Positions 1-8,663 of a stretch of 40,682 bases of DNA are shown one piece after another (the first letter of the stretch is position 1; the number at the start of each line of letters is the position of its first letter). Under the pieces are notes generated by a model, which saw nothing but the letters and a program-made list of their open reading frames with translations, ran no database searches and had not been told where the DNA came from. Origin of the DNA: Kordia sp. (GTDB taxonomy: Bacteria; Bacteroidota; Bacteroidia; Flavobacteriales; Flavobacteriaceae). The DNA lies in NCBI RefSeq assembly GCF_022447245.1, contig NZ_JAKVBC010000042.1, forward strand, positions 1-40,682. The letters run 5' to 3'. The position numbers and the translations under genes are program-made.

Positions 1-22
1 TATTATATTATACTATATTATG
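1..22 (+). promoter_or_regulatory. AT-rich start-proximal box
   Basis: The sequence ttatattatactatattATG abuts the start codon of the first gene. An identical 22-base copy stands before the next gene (593-614) and a 17-base core recurs before the gene at 36397. TATACT lies five bases before the ATG, which is where a -10 element for a leaderless transcript would lie. No Shine-Dalgarno sequence is present. It could alternatively be an AT-rich translation enhancer. Confidence 0.5.
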
Positions 23-75
23 AAATTCAAAAAAGAACGAAATCAGATGAATTATGAAGAAAAGTTGTGTTGTAT
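1..75. repeat. Terminal direct repeat, left copy (circular closure)
   Basis: Bases 1-75 are identical to bases 40608-40682. The repeat begins in the AT-rich box before the first gene and ends inside that gene, so it is the overlap of a circular assembly or the end of a circularly permuted genome. It does not look like a genuine terminal repeat with its own boundaries. The unique length is 40,607 bases. Confidence 0.95.
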
Positions 76-526
76 AAAGTACTTTCCTGAAGAAGCACTA
101 AAAGATGAAGATCGAAGTGTTAGATTGCGAGCATATAGATTATTGTGATGGACTAAAGAAGCATTTAATGATAAAGATGAAGATGTTAGATTAGAAGCAT
201 ATAGAGCATTGGGATTTACTAAAGAAGCACTAAAAGATCAACATTATCGTGTTAGACTAGAAGCATATAGAGCGTTGTGATGGACTAAAGAAGCATTTAA
301 TGATAAAGATGAAGATGTTAGATTAGAAGCATATAAAGCATTGTGATGGACTAAAGAAGCATTGAAAGACGAAGATAGAGATATTAGATTAGAAGCATAT
401 AGGGCATTGTGATGGACTGAAGAAGCACTAAAAGATGAGGACGAAGTTATAAGAGAACAAGCACAAATGTTTTTTGACCTCATAGATGATGACGATAACA
501 TTACCGTAGTAGTTTACTTTTTCTAA
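20..526 (+). CDS. HEAT-like 22-residue repeat protein
   Basis: 168 residues with about six tandem 22-residue repeats following the pattern A-Y-R-A-L-G-W/F-T-K-E-A-L/F-x-D-x-D-x-D-V-R-L-E. This resembles HEAT-type alpha-solenoid units, which act as protein- or nucleic-acid-binding scaffolds; the specific role is unknown. The glycine of each repeat is TGA in most copies and GGA in one (about base 210), which is direct internal evidence that TGA means glycine. The C-terminus is acidic and then hydrophobic. The start is the ATG right after the AT-rich box. The gene is early, at the head of a run of small rightward genes, and its 5' end recurs at 40627 because of circular closure. Confidence 0.85.
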
Positions 527-592
527 GCAAAGACATATATAATGATTACATTACTTTAAATTGAGTACAATACAAACGTGTAGACTAAGTTT

Positions 593-614
593 TATTATAT
601 TATACTATATTATG
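593..614 (+). promoter_or_regulatory. AT-rich start-proximal box, second copy
   Basis: Identical over 22 bases to the box at 1-22, ending in the ATG of the next gene. Related shorter forms precede the starts at 851, 2708, 36158, 36764 and 38248. Confidence 0.5.
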
Positions 615-824
615 TTTCAAAAAATTATTTGTTACAATGAAAAAGGTGATGCTTTTTATGAACATCCTACTACTGCATTAGTATCAGAACAGCAAAAAAG
701 CTCTTATGAATTAGCTATTAATATATCAAAGGCTGATATCATAGACATATCGGAGACAGAATATTTGCAATTGATTAATAAAAACAGTTGAGAAGATATA
801 TTTAAAAACTTAAATAAAAGTTAG
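612..824 (+). CDS. Small hypothetical protein
   Basis: 70 residues (M-F-Q-K-I-I-C-Y-N-E-K-G...). I do not recognise the family. It has one TGA glycine near the C-terminus and reads on to TAG at 822. I chose the ATG at 612 over an upstream TTG at 561 because the AT-rich box (593-614) ends in this ATG. It is soluble and slightly acidic, with no membrane segment. Confidence 0.75.
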
Positions 825-850
825 TTAATTTTATATATTATTATTATATT

Positions 851-1456
851 ATGTGAGGTATTAAAGAAAATTTAGAAAGTAAAAGACAAACAAGATTTGT
901 AAAGTTATTGTGAATGAGACAGTGAGAAGAAGCTAAGTTTTGTATAATATCTTGAGAAGAAAAGTCTACATACGAAGGTATTGAATGATATTTTGTTTGA
1001 GCAAAACGTAGTGAATATGAACGACAATGACAAAAAATAGACACTTTTATCATTACTTTGAAAGATGAAGAATGACTTATGGAACGATCAGCAAGCATGA
1101 ATAATGTTACAAGATCAATAATTAATTCTATTTTGTGACTTTCTTTAGAAGATTTATGAAAAAAGTTAACCTTTAAAGTACGTGAAAACAAAATAGACAA
1201 AAACATTTATAAGAACTGATATTTATATTGTGAATGAGATAAAACACAACGAAAATATAGCAAGGAAGAAGAGAAATCAATGATTACATATGATGATTTT
1301 AAAGGTCAGAAAATAGCTAATAAAACAAAATTTGACGAAACTTTATTTGAATGATTGCTTAAAATTAGTGAGTTATTTGAAAAAAGCAAAGAGGAAACAT
1401 CAGAAAAAGACATTTTGGGATTCTTGGAAGAAGAAAAAGATGATTTTCTTTTTTAA
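851..1456 (+). CDS. Putative ssDNA-binding protein (SSB-like)
   Basis: 201 residues with about fourteen TGA glycines. The first 130 residues are rich in beta-prone alternating segments, consistent with an OB fold but not proven. The last 30 residues are strongly acidic and end D-D-F-L-F, like the acidic tail with a terminal phenylalanine by which SSB and phage gp2.5-type proteins recruit partners. It lies directly upstream of a RecB/Cas4-type nuclease, a common phage recombination or replication pairing. Assignment rests on tail and context, not on a recognised SSB signature; a recombinase mediator is the alternative. Confidence 0.5.
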
Positions 1457-1483
1457 TTAAAAATTTTATTATTAACCTAGAAA

Positions 1484-2491
1484 ATGAGATTATCCTATTC
1501 ACAAATAGAAAAATTTATAAATTTTAAATGAGAATGGTATTGGAAGTATGTTCTTTGAAATAAAGAAGATAATTATAGCTCAGCAAAAGTCATAGGTAAA
1601 GCTTGTCACCTTGCTGTCGAGCATATAAATAGATATGGAGAAATTGATCGAGAAATTGTAAATAAATTTGTATTATGAGAATGTATGCAAAAGATAGATG
1701 ACTCTAACTTGTGTTATGAAACAAATATTAATGATTCTTTAGTTGTAGAAAGAGCAATAAATAACTTTGTAAATCACTATTATAAAAATTGAATAAAAAA
1801 ATCATCATGACAAGTAGAATGACTTGTAAAATGAGAATTATTATGAAATGAAATAATATGATATGTTGATCTATTAACTGAAGATTGCATCATTGATTAT
1901 AAGTTTGTTGCAAGTCATACAAAAATGTGATCTTGATTTAAAAGTCCATTTAGTCCAAACCTTACAAACGAACAAAAATATAAAATACAATGATATATTT
2001 ACATGAAGTTATCATGAGTTAAAAAGGTTGTCTTTATAGAAACATTAAAAAAAGATCTTACTATTTCACCATCATGATCTTGATACAGGAAATCAGATTT
2101 AATTTCTTTATGTAAAGATTTCGATCCAAAAGACGTTAAACTGACTATGCCTAAAATTGTAGAAAAATATAAACCAAAAAAGATATGAGTTAAAGAGATA
2201 GTTATAGAAATGTCAGAAGAGTTAGAGAAAGAAGTATTAGGTATAATAGAACCAGCAATAGAAGAAATGAAAGAATATACTGACAATGCAGAAAAGAGAG
2301 TATTGAATACTATCGATAGTTATTTTGATAAAATAAAAAAGATACAAGATAAAGTTATGGATGAGAAAGATAGCACAAATATGGCAAAATATATATCAGA
2401 TGTAGCAGATTTAATATTCCAAATGGAACTTAAACACTCTGAAATGAAAAGTAAATATAAATCTGAGTATATAAAAAAAAAAGAGAATTAG
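1484..2491 (+). CDS. PD-(D/E)XK superfamily nuclease (RecB/Cas4-like)
   Basis: 335 residues. Features seen: an N-terminal S-Y-S-Q-I-E-K-F and W-x-W-K-Y motif, a G-K-A-C-H-x-A-V-E segment near residue 38, G-Y-V-D-L-L...I-I-D-Y-K-F (the catalytic D...D-Y-K core, about residues 125-140) and Q-K-Y-K-I-Q-G-Y-I-Y (the QhxxY-type motif) about 25 residues later. This order is that of the PDDEXK_1 / Cas4 / AddB-type nucleases. The C-terminal third is charged and probably coiled coil. The likely role is DNA end resection in phage recombination, with the upstream SSB-like protein. A standard-code annotation would call only the last 93 residues. Confidence 0.8.
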
Positions 2492-2502
2492 GAGAATCGA
2501 TG
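2491..2502 (+). promoter_or_regulatory. Shine-Dalgarno site of the 2500 gene
   Basis: The sequence taggagaatcgATG contains AGGAG about six bases before the start. It overlaps the TAG stop of the nuclease gene. It is one of the few clear SD sequences in the early region, so the phage can use SD-led initiation even though most of its starts lack it. Confidence 0.6.
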
Positions 2503-2685
2503 TCTCAAGCTAGAGCAGAAACAGAAGCAAAGGCTTATTGCGAAGAAATGTGACTATCATCATATGAAAAGATAAAAGATATATATATGTCTCTTAAAGA
2601 CAGACTTCTTACTAAAAAAGAAGTTATACAAGCTGTTAGGCATGAGCAAAAAATGAAAAATATATATATAGATTACAAATCTTAG
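2500..2685 (+). CDS. Small hypothetical helical protein
   Basis: 61 residues, charged and predominantly helical, with one TGA glycine. The start follows an AGGAG motif that overlaps the stop of the nuclease gene, so the two are translationally linked. No family recognised; a small accessory factor of the recombination module is possible from position alone. Confidence 0.75.
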
Positions 2686-2707
2686 TTTTTATTACTTATA
2701 TATTATT

Positions 2708-3210
2708 ATGAGAAATTATATTAACGCATTTATTATTTTTTTTGAGTTTTGTTTTGTTTAGGAAGTTATGCAAATAAAACTTATGATGAAAATACTGTTA
2801 TAGTTTATAATTCTGTTGTTCATTTGTGACTTGATTTAGAACTAGCATTGCATGTTGTTGGTGAATGTAATTGATCTTGAGATCGGCAACATTGTTATAA
2901 ATTTACTGTATGAATAATGAAAGCAGAGAGCTCGCTGTGTCAAAAGGCTAGCAGCAAGAATAACTGTTTTGGGATAATGCACCGACCAGATCGAAACTGA
3001 AATAAAAGAACTGTGAAAGGATATGATAGCCACAAAGAAAGCATAACTGATTTTGTGAGAAGGTATAAAAAGTATCGGCAATATAGACAAGACACTTCTT
3101 ACTGGGTCTTACCAAAATGAAACTACTGTACAGACCACTGTCAAGATCGAGAATGAAATGTACAATATGCAATAAATATAATGAATAAACCTTTAGATAT
3201 TAATAAATAA
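2708..3210 (+). pseudogene. Secreted lysozyme/glucosaminidase-like protein, frameshifted at a T8 run
   Basis: The ATG at 2708 opens M-R-N-Y-I-N-A-F-I-I-F-F and then hits TAG at 2759. A -1 shift in the eight-T run (2736-2743) continues G-V-L-F-C-L-G-S-Y-A, completing a typical signal peptide, and then reads about 150 more residues to TAA at 3208. The downstream part has K-A-E-S-S-L-C followed by K-N-N-C-F-G-I-M and later Y-D-S-H-K-E-S-I-T-D-F. This is the arrangement of glucosaminidase / lysozyme-like muramidases, with E of A-E-S-S as likely catalytic acid. Seven or more cysteines fit an exported protein. The shift may be an assembly indel, slippage at the homopolymer, or true inactivation. 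Confidence 0.6.
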
Positions 3211-3211
3211 A

Positions 3212-3454
3212 ATGACTTGAACAATACTAGCAATAACATTGTATGTTATATGAGCATCACACACTGGTAGTTTAGAGCCAGTTAGAGAAGTAATACCTTA
3301 CTATGATATGAAACATGAGTGCGATATAAGAGAATGATGACGAGTTAGTGATAAAGAATATATAGCTGATTGTGATGGTTTTTATTTAGTTTTTGATACA
3401 GATAATATTTTACGGTGGAGAGTACGAAAAACAGAGAATAAAATATGTTTTTAG
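3212..3454 (+). CDS. Small exported or membrane-anchored protein
   Basis: 80 residues. The first 16 (M-T-G-T-I-L-A-I-T-L-Y-V-I-G-A-S) are hydrophobic and resemble a short signal peptide or anchor. The rest is polar with three cysteines. It begins one base after the stop of the lysozyme-like gene, so the two may act together at the envelope (inference). Family not recognised. Confidence 0.7.
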
Positions 3455-3499
3455 GTAATTAGTTATTAATTAAATATTTTATAAATTTATTATTACAAA

Positions 3500-3751
3500 A
3501 TGATTGATAAAGAAAAAAACTTAGTATTTGGAGTTACTCCTCCAAAAAATTGAGAAAGAGATTACTTTGTTGGCACTCCTTGATTTGCAGAGGAAATATG
3601 AATGGTTTTTGATTGTTTCAGGCATTACACCTGTGAATCAGAAAAAGAGAAATTCGAGATATTAAAATATTATAAATCTATTGAAGATACTGTACTTTTT
3701 TCAGAAAAAATTGTTGAGGTTATAGAAAACTGATGATCATTGCCTAATTAA
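3500..3751 (+). CDS. Small hypothetical protein
   Basis: 83 residues, soluble, acidic, with five TGA glycines including a double TGA near the C-terminus. No family recognised. It is preceded by an AT-rich spacer without an SD sequence. Confidence 0.75.
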
Positions 3752-3771
3752 TTTTTACATATGAAAATAAA

Positions 3772-3987
3772 ATGTACATACGAGATAAAGGGTTATATTA
3801 CGAATTTATGACACCAGAAAAAATCAATCGATCAAAAGCAGATGCTCTATGAATTGAGTATGTAGGCGAAGAGATAAGCCATGAATGCTATGCAGTATTG
3901 CATGTAAAGAAAGATTGTTTGCCTTACGAACCTGCAACAGAAAAGTTAGCGAATGAGTTAATACAAAACCTTATAGTCAAAAAATAA
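3772..3987 (+). CDS. Small hypothetical protein
   Basis: 71 residues. I chose the ATG at 3772 because the ATG at 3761 opens a different frame that ends after 33 codons. One TGA glycine. No recognisable domain. The next gene starts 21 bases downstream. Confidence 0.7.
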
Positions 3988-4007
3988 TTTTATAATTTAT
4001 ACAACAA

Positions 4008-4193
4008 ATGAACAAAGCTAAAGAAATGCAAAGATTACAAGGATATTGCAATAAGATAAAAGAAAACTCTAAAATAGAAGATATATGCGATAAATATGAA
4101 GAAAAAATAAATAACATTTTTAACATGACAGAACTAGAAATAAACCAGTTAAGAAGAGATCTAGAAAAAGTTATTAGTCACAGATTTTACTAA
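4008..4193 (+). CDS. Small coiled-coil hypothetical protein
   Basis: 61 residues with no TGA codon, highly charged and probably entirely helical (M-N-K-A-K-E-M-Q-R-L...). Heptad-like spacing of L/I/M suggests a short coiled coil. Function unknown. Confidence 0.75.
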   Translation: MNKAKEMQRLQGYCNKIKENSKIEDICDKYEEKINNIFNMTELEINQLRRDLEKVISHRFY

Positions 4194-4203
4194 AAACAAA
4201 AAA

Positions 4204-4737
4204 ATGATAGATAAATATATGTGAAATGAATATGCAAAAGAATACGCTGTAAAATTAAGAGACTTTATAAAAAAAGCAAATAAACATATATTCGACAATC
4301 ATCATATGACACCAGTATCAATACATTGACACGACAAAGAATACAATAGGATATATTTACGAAGACCTATGCACGATCATATACATAGCGTCTTGAATAT
4401 ACCTAAAAAAAGGTATCACCAAATAAAAAGAAAATACAGAGAGAAGACAAACCACCTTATAATCAAAAGTCCTCAGATGGTAAAAGAAATACATGAAATG
4501 CAAACATTCTACTTTAAAAATTATTATAAACTGTTAGATGTAGAAAAACAAATGCACAATACAAAAATGCGACAGACCGTCAAACATTGGGAATCTGTAG
4601 CAGATACATACATAGAGTATGACTCTATGGATTACATGTGACATTTTCAAGATATGCTGTTCCACAAAAACATGATACATTTAAGAATATCAGAAGAGAT
4701 ACAAGACACATTATCAAAAAAGTTTTATAACAAATAA
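4204..4737 (+). CDS. HNH-like protein, function uncertain
   Basis: 177 residues, basic, histidine-rich. Residues about 36-70 read H-H-M-T-P-V-S-I-H-G-H-D-K...N-R-I-Y-L...H-D-H-I-H-S-V-L. This matches the H-H ... N ... H-xxx-H layout of HNH/McrA-type beta-beta-alpha-metal nucleases but lacks the zinc-binding cysteines many of them carry. The C-terminal half is helical and unrecognised. It could be a homing-type nuclease or a structural derivative; the fold call is moderate. Confidence 0.5.
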
Positions 4738-4742
4738 TAGGT

Positions 4743-4907
4743 ATGCAGGGTATAACCATATACAAAGGTAAAAAAGTTAGTGTTGTAAAAGCAGATGGCA
4801 AAATAGACGTATGGCACAATTGAAAAAAGCTAAAAATATCCTTGCAAGTAAAGCATGATTTATATAGATCTATGCTAGATGATATATACAAAAACAGTAG
4901 AATATAA
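4743..4907 (+). CDS. Small basic hypothetical protein
   Basis: 54 residues (M-Q-G-I-T-I-Y-K-G-K-K-V...), basic, beta-rich at the start, one TGA glycine. Last gene of the early rightward operon before the terminator at 4977. Family not recognised. Confidence 0.7.
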
Positions 4908-4976
4908 TAAGTGTTTACAATATGTTAAATTACAAAAGAAACAGTTTACAATAAGTTTTAATATGAATAGGAAAGA

Positions 4977-5007
4977 AAGCCTAGTGGTATAAAATACTAC
5001 TAGGCTT
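4977..5007. terminator. Strong bidirectional intrinsic terminator
   Basis: A 14-bp stem (AAGCCTAGTGGTAT with ATACTACTAGGCTT, one G-U pair) around an AAA loop. It is followed by CTTTTGTGTTT on the + strand and TCTTTCC on the - strand. It lies exactly between the convergent early operon (ending 4907) and late operon (ending 5053), so it serves both. Confidence 0.9.
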
Positions 5008-5052
5008 CTTTTGTGTTTATTAAACAAATATTTTCAAAGTAAATAAGCGAAA

Positions 5053-5265
5053 CTACTTGTTTTTCTTTGTTTGGTAATACTTTTTTGTCTCATATGACGC
5101 CGCTCAAAAGAATATAGTTGATAGTGATCATATAAGTATAACATCATTTTGTGTTATAGTTCATTCAGCTGCAAGATATGCAGTGACAACTCAAACAATA
5201 CTAGCAATTACTCCTTTTTTACCACTGAGGAATTTTACTAATTTTTCAGAACTTTTATCAAACAT
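5053..5265 (-). CDS. Putative holin
   Basis: 70 residues with two hydrophobic segments (about residues 18-34 and 41-56) separated by a short acidic loop, and a lysine-rich C-terminus (K-K-Y-Y-Q-T-K-K-N-K). The size, two membrane helices and charged tail are typical of small class II holins. It lies one base downstream of the amidase, the usual lysis-cassette neighbour. Three TGA glycines fall in or next to the membrane helices. It is the last gene of the leftward operon. Confidence 0.75.
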
Positions 5266-5266
5266 A

Positions 5267-5947
5267 TTATTTATTAGAATGTAAATCATCTATCTTTCTG
5301 CTAATCCTTTCTATCAATACTCACATCAGATACATAGTCTCGCTGATCTGTTCCGCAGGCTTTAGATTACTAATCCTTTCTACTGCTCATTGTGGGTCTT
5401 GAAATACTCTTTCTTCTTTTTCCGTGTTGCCGTTTTCATCATTTCGTATTTTCTCATAGAATTGCATTGTTCATGCTAAGTAAGATAAAAACTTTGTGTA
5501 TTCTTTCCATCATCAGTATCTAGGTTCGTAGAACTCTGGGGCTATGTCTCGTTTCCTGTCTGGGGCTATGTGCCAGTGCCTAAGAACATTGCTGTCACTT
5601 ATCTGATGATCTTGCATCAACTGTATAATCAACTGTTGACAAGCTATATGCTGTTCCTCTGTAAATCATGGTCATATAACTTCTACCCCTATACTATACC
5701 TATTCATGTCCTCTTTTCAATCTCGTTCACTTACTCAACAATGTCGTAATATATCATTGTCCTTGTTTATTTTGGTGATGCCTCAATGTTCATCTACAAG
5801 ATAGTGGTAAGAAGCGGGGTAATTGGGGTCTTGCAAAGCATTAAGAAGTCACTCCTTAGATCATAGTCAGGTTGCCGTATGATGAAGTATTATATACTCA
5901 CATGTGTTTACTCATGGGTGTTTTTTATCCGTCCGTACTTGATCCAT
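5267..5947 (-). CDS. Endolysin, N-acetylmuramoyl-L-alanine amidase (Amidase_2)
   Basis: 226 residues. It hydrolyses the bond between N-acetylmuramic acid and the stem peptide to release progeny. Seen: H-H-T-A-T at residues 22-26 (zinc ligand), Y-H-Y-L-V-D-E-H-G-G, R-H-C-G, N-R-Y-S-I-G-V-E, and R-H-W-H-I-A-P-D-R-K-R-D-I-A-P at about residues 125-140 with the second and third metal ligands. These are the conserved blocks of the PGRP/Amidase_2 fold. The C-terminal 70 residues are helical, probably a wall-binding or oligomerisation part. No signal peptide is seen, so release would need the holin. Confidence 0.92.
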
Positions 5948-5966
5948 TTTTTTTGTATATATAAAT

Positions 5967-6173
5967 TTAGTTATCACCTACAAATTGTAAACATTCTTGT
6001 ATGGTGTAAAACTCTTTATAATGTTGTTTATTCATTGTTCATTTTATCCAACATACTTTCCCTGTTTTACTAGCAACAATCATAGGTCAACTCGACTCAA
6101 TAGATTTGTAAGACAAAAAAGAACTTACAAAAAATCACAATATAAAAAAAATCAAAAAGTATCCTACTTTCAT
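5967..6173 (-). CDS. Small single-pass membrane or exported protein
   Basis: 68 residues with an N-terminal hydrophobic helix (about residues 4-20) followed by a polar domain with two cysteines. It lies just upstream of the endolysin, so it may be a lysis accessory such as a spanin-like protein, but no lipobox is visible. Its start overlaps the stop of the upstream gene by 10 bases. Confidence 0.7.
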
Positions 6174-6862
6174 ATAATCTGTCATTTATATTGTAAATCA
6201 CTGAGTTCTCCATTTATGCTAGAAATTGTATGTTGAGCATCAGTTATTACTGAACCAAAAACAAAAACCAATGCATCTAGTATACGCATTAAAGTTATTA
6301 GGTTAGTGTCAAAATTATCACTGTCACAATAATCTTTTATCCTTTCTATAGTAACATATGCAAGATCTTCCCTTTTTTTATTATACTTCTCTATAAATAG
6401 TCAAGGGACTCACTCTTTTAATGATATACTATCATATCTAGTCCAAGTATCATGTATTGAATCTATTATCAATTTTTTAAAAGATTTTTTGTCCATAGAT
6501 TCTACATCTGTTTCAAAACAAATAACCTCAAAAGTCTTTATATATTCACTTATTTTTATTTTTATAAAGTCTATAACCATTTTATTCCTAACCTCGTTTG
6601 TTTTATGAAAAACCATACGGTCAATCATAAAACCTTTATATTCTTTCAAACGAGTGAAAAACAAGTGTTCTTTCAAATATTTTTTAGCTTTTTCTGTAGG
6701 TGTATTTTTATTATTTCAAAACTTTCTTTTTACAAAATCTAGTATTAGTTCTTTTGGAACTCAAGAAAGCAAACGAAAGGAAAACACAACTACACATGTA
6801 AGCATAATTGCATGTATTTTCCCATCATTTACTAGTGCATATATAATACCAAACTCCTCCAT
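6164..6862 (-). CDS. Hypothetical protein with N-terminal membrane segment
   Basis: 232 residues. Residues about 15-32 are hydrophobic (A-I-M-L-T-C-V-V-V-F-S-F). The rest is a charged helical domain, and a second weakly hydrophobic stretch lies near the C-terminus. Family not recognised. It sits between a small soluble gene and the lysis cassette. A standard-code caller would see only an 88-residue fragment. Confidence 0.7.
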
Positions 6863-6863
6863 A

Positions 6864-7064
6864 CTATTTTTTTGCTAATTTCTCAGTTGATTTTTTATTA
6901 ACTGATTTTGTTTTATCTTCTGTATTTTCATCTAATCACTTTATAACCTCTTCTACAGCAGAGCAAAACATTTTTTGTTCTTGGTATGATAAAGGCATAA
7001 TTTTTGTGTTTGGACTAGTTACAACATTAACTAAAGTTCTTACTGAATTTTTAAAGTTATCCAT
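6864..7064 (-). CDS. Small hypothetical protein
   Basis: 66 residues, soluble, with a lysine-rich C-terminal third. One TGA glycine. It stops two bases before the start of the next gene, so it is probably co-translated. Function unknown. Confidence 0.7.
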
Positions 7065-7106
7065 ATTATTTATATAATAATAAAACAATAATTAAATTCT
7101 TCAAAT

Positions 7107-8663
7107 TTAATTTCACATTGGAACGTCACTAACTATATCTCATATAGTCATGTTATACATAATAAAATGACAATTTCAAGAAATTCAGCTATCTTGAAGT
7201 AAAGGGTATGTATCGTTATCTCCCATTCTTCGTCGGTGATCTGGTTGATCGTTTAAGTCATTAAGATCAAAAGGCAATCAGTTATTGTATATATCAGATA
7301 CTATTGAACTCTTATCTCATTGCCGTATAGCTACCTCATCTATTTTAGCTCAATTTCTTAGATAGTTTCAAGAAGAGTAACGTCACATTCTAAAATTAAA
7401 TCAAGAAAAACTTCATGAATATCAATAGTTGTCATTAGAATTAGTTGTTGATTGCTGCACACCATCAATAAATATCTTAAACCTTCCGTAATAGTCATCA
7501 ACGTCATCACTTCATGATCAAGTTGTTCCTCCGTCGTATGTAACAACTATATGATGCCATTGGTTTTCTTGTAAAGTATCATCATCTGTTCTTAATTCTA
7601 GATTATTAAAGAGCGTACCATAAAAAAAGCTAATTGATTTATTATTACCTCTATACCTTATATTTAAATTACCAGTGCTTGTGTTTGTTGACTGTCACCC
7701 AAAGTAAATTATTTTTTGGTTTCATATTCCACTATTACCTGGTTTAAAATATAAGGAAATAGTCCAAGCATCATCTGATCAAGATCAATTTCAATCTCTT
7801 CACAAAATATCATCTAACAAAGCAGCATTTGCTCAAAGATATTGGTTGTTATTAAATTGTATAGATTTAGTGTTTGCAAAATCAGGCTGTTCTACATTCA
7901 AGGTCAAAGTCTGTGTATCTTGTCAGTAATAGTTTATAGCTTTCATTTCTATATTATATGTTCATACAGAAAGATTAGATCATCACACTAGCTTTCTAAT
8001 ATTTCAGTCTACTGTTATTATTCATGAAGGCAAACCGCTTCGTTCATATCACACACCATAATCTGCAGACAATTCATAATTCAAAACCTCTCATTGTACA
8101 AGATTTACTGACAAAGGTGAGTTAATAACTGGACTATTTCAGTTAGATGTTCATGTATTAGAAAATACTGTATTTAATTGATTTATTGTAGTTTGCAAGT
8201 CTCAATATGATTCTCATTGTATAGTTATAGAATCAAAAGGTATTTGATCGTATTGTATCTTATTAGAATGTTTAAATATAACACGAACCTTTCATTCTAT
8301 TTCTATGGCTTGTAAATCATCTATATGATAAGTATCTATTACATCACCACCTGCAAAATTTCTAATCGTTATTTTAGTAACTGCATCGTCTTTTGTTACA
8401 TCAAGAGAACCAGGAAAGTTCTTTTGACTACTAAAAGGAAGCTCATAAATATATGATTCTTTTATTTCTTTTTCAGCTAAATATTCTGATAAATCCAAAC
8501 TGTATAAATTTTGAAAAATAGCATTATAATCAAAATCATAGTATTGCTCATTTCATGATTGGAAAACATAATCTCAATCGCAAAAAAACGTAAAGGACAC
8601 ACCTTGAGGAAACTCTGCATTTATAGAATCAGACTCGTTTTGTGGAATAATGTATAAAAGCAT
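7107..8663 (-). CDS. Tail fibre / adhesin with LamG-type lectin domain
   Basis: 518 residues. The N-terminal 150 residues are beta-rich. The middle resembles an Ig-like/cadherin-type segment (S-P-L-S-V-N...G-E-V-L-N-Y...G-L-P-S-G-I). The C-terminal 250 residues have concanavalin/LamG features: W-T-I-S-L-Y-F-K-P-G, a K-I-I-Y-F-G strand, L-R-T-D-D...N-Q-W-H-H-I-V-V-T-Y-D-G, and F-K-I-F-I-D-G-V-Q. These domains usually bind sugars, so this is a candidate host-receptor protein. It is split by dozens of TGA codons under the standard code. Its start overlaps the upstream gene's stop by one base (TAATG). Confidence 0.85.

Noticed and set aside
3761-3859. Alternative start at 3761
   Set aside because: Its frame ends after 33 codons; the frame from 3772 gives a complete 71-residue protein.
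5997-6236. + strand ORFs at 5879-6236
   Set aside because: Antisense of the amidase N-terminus region and small membrane gene, which have clear motifs, starts and couplings on the - strand.
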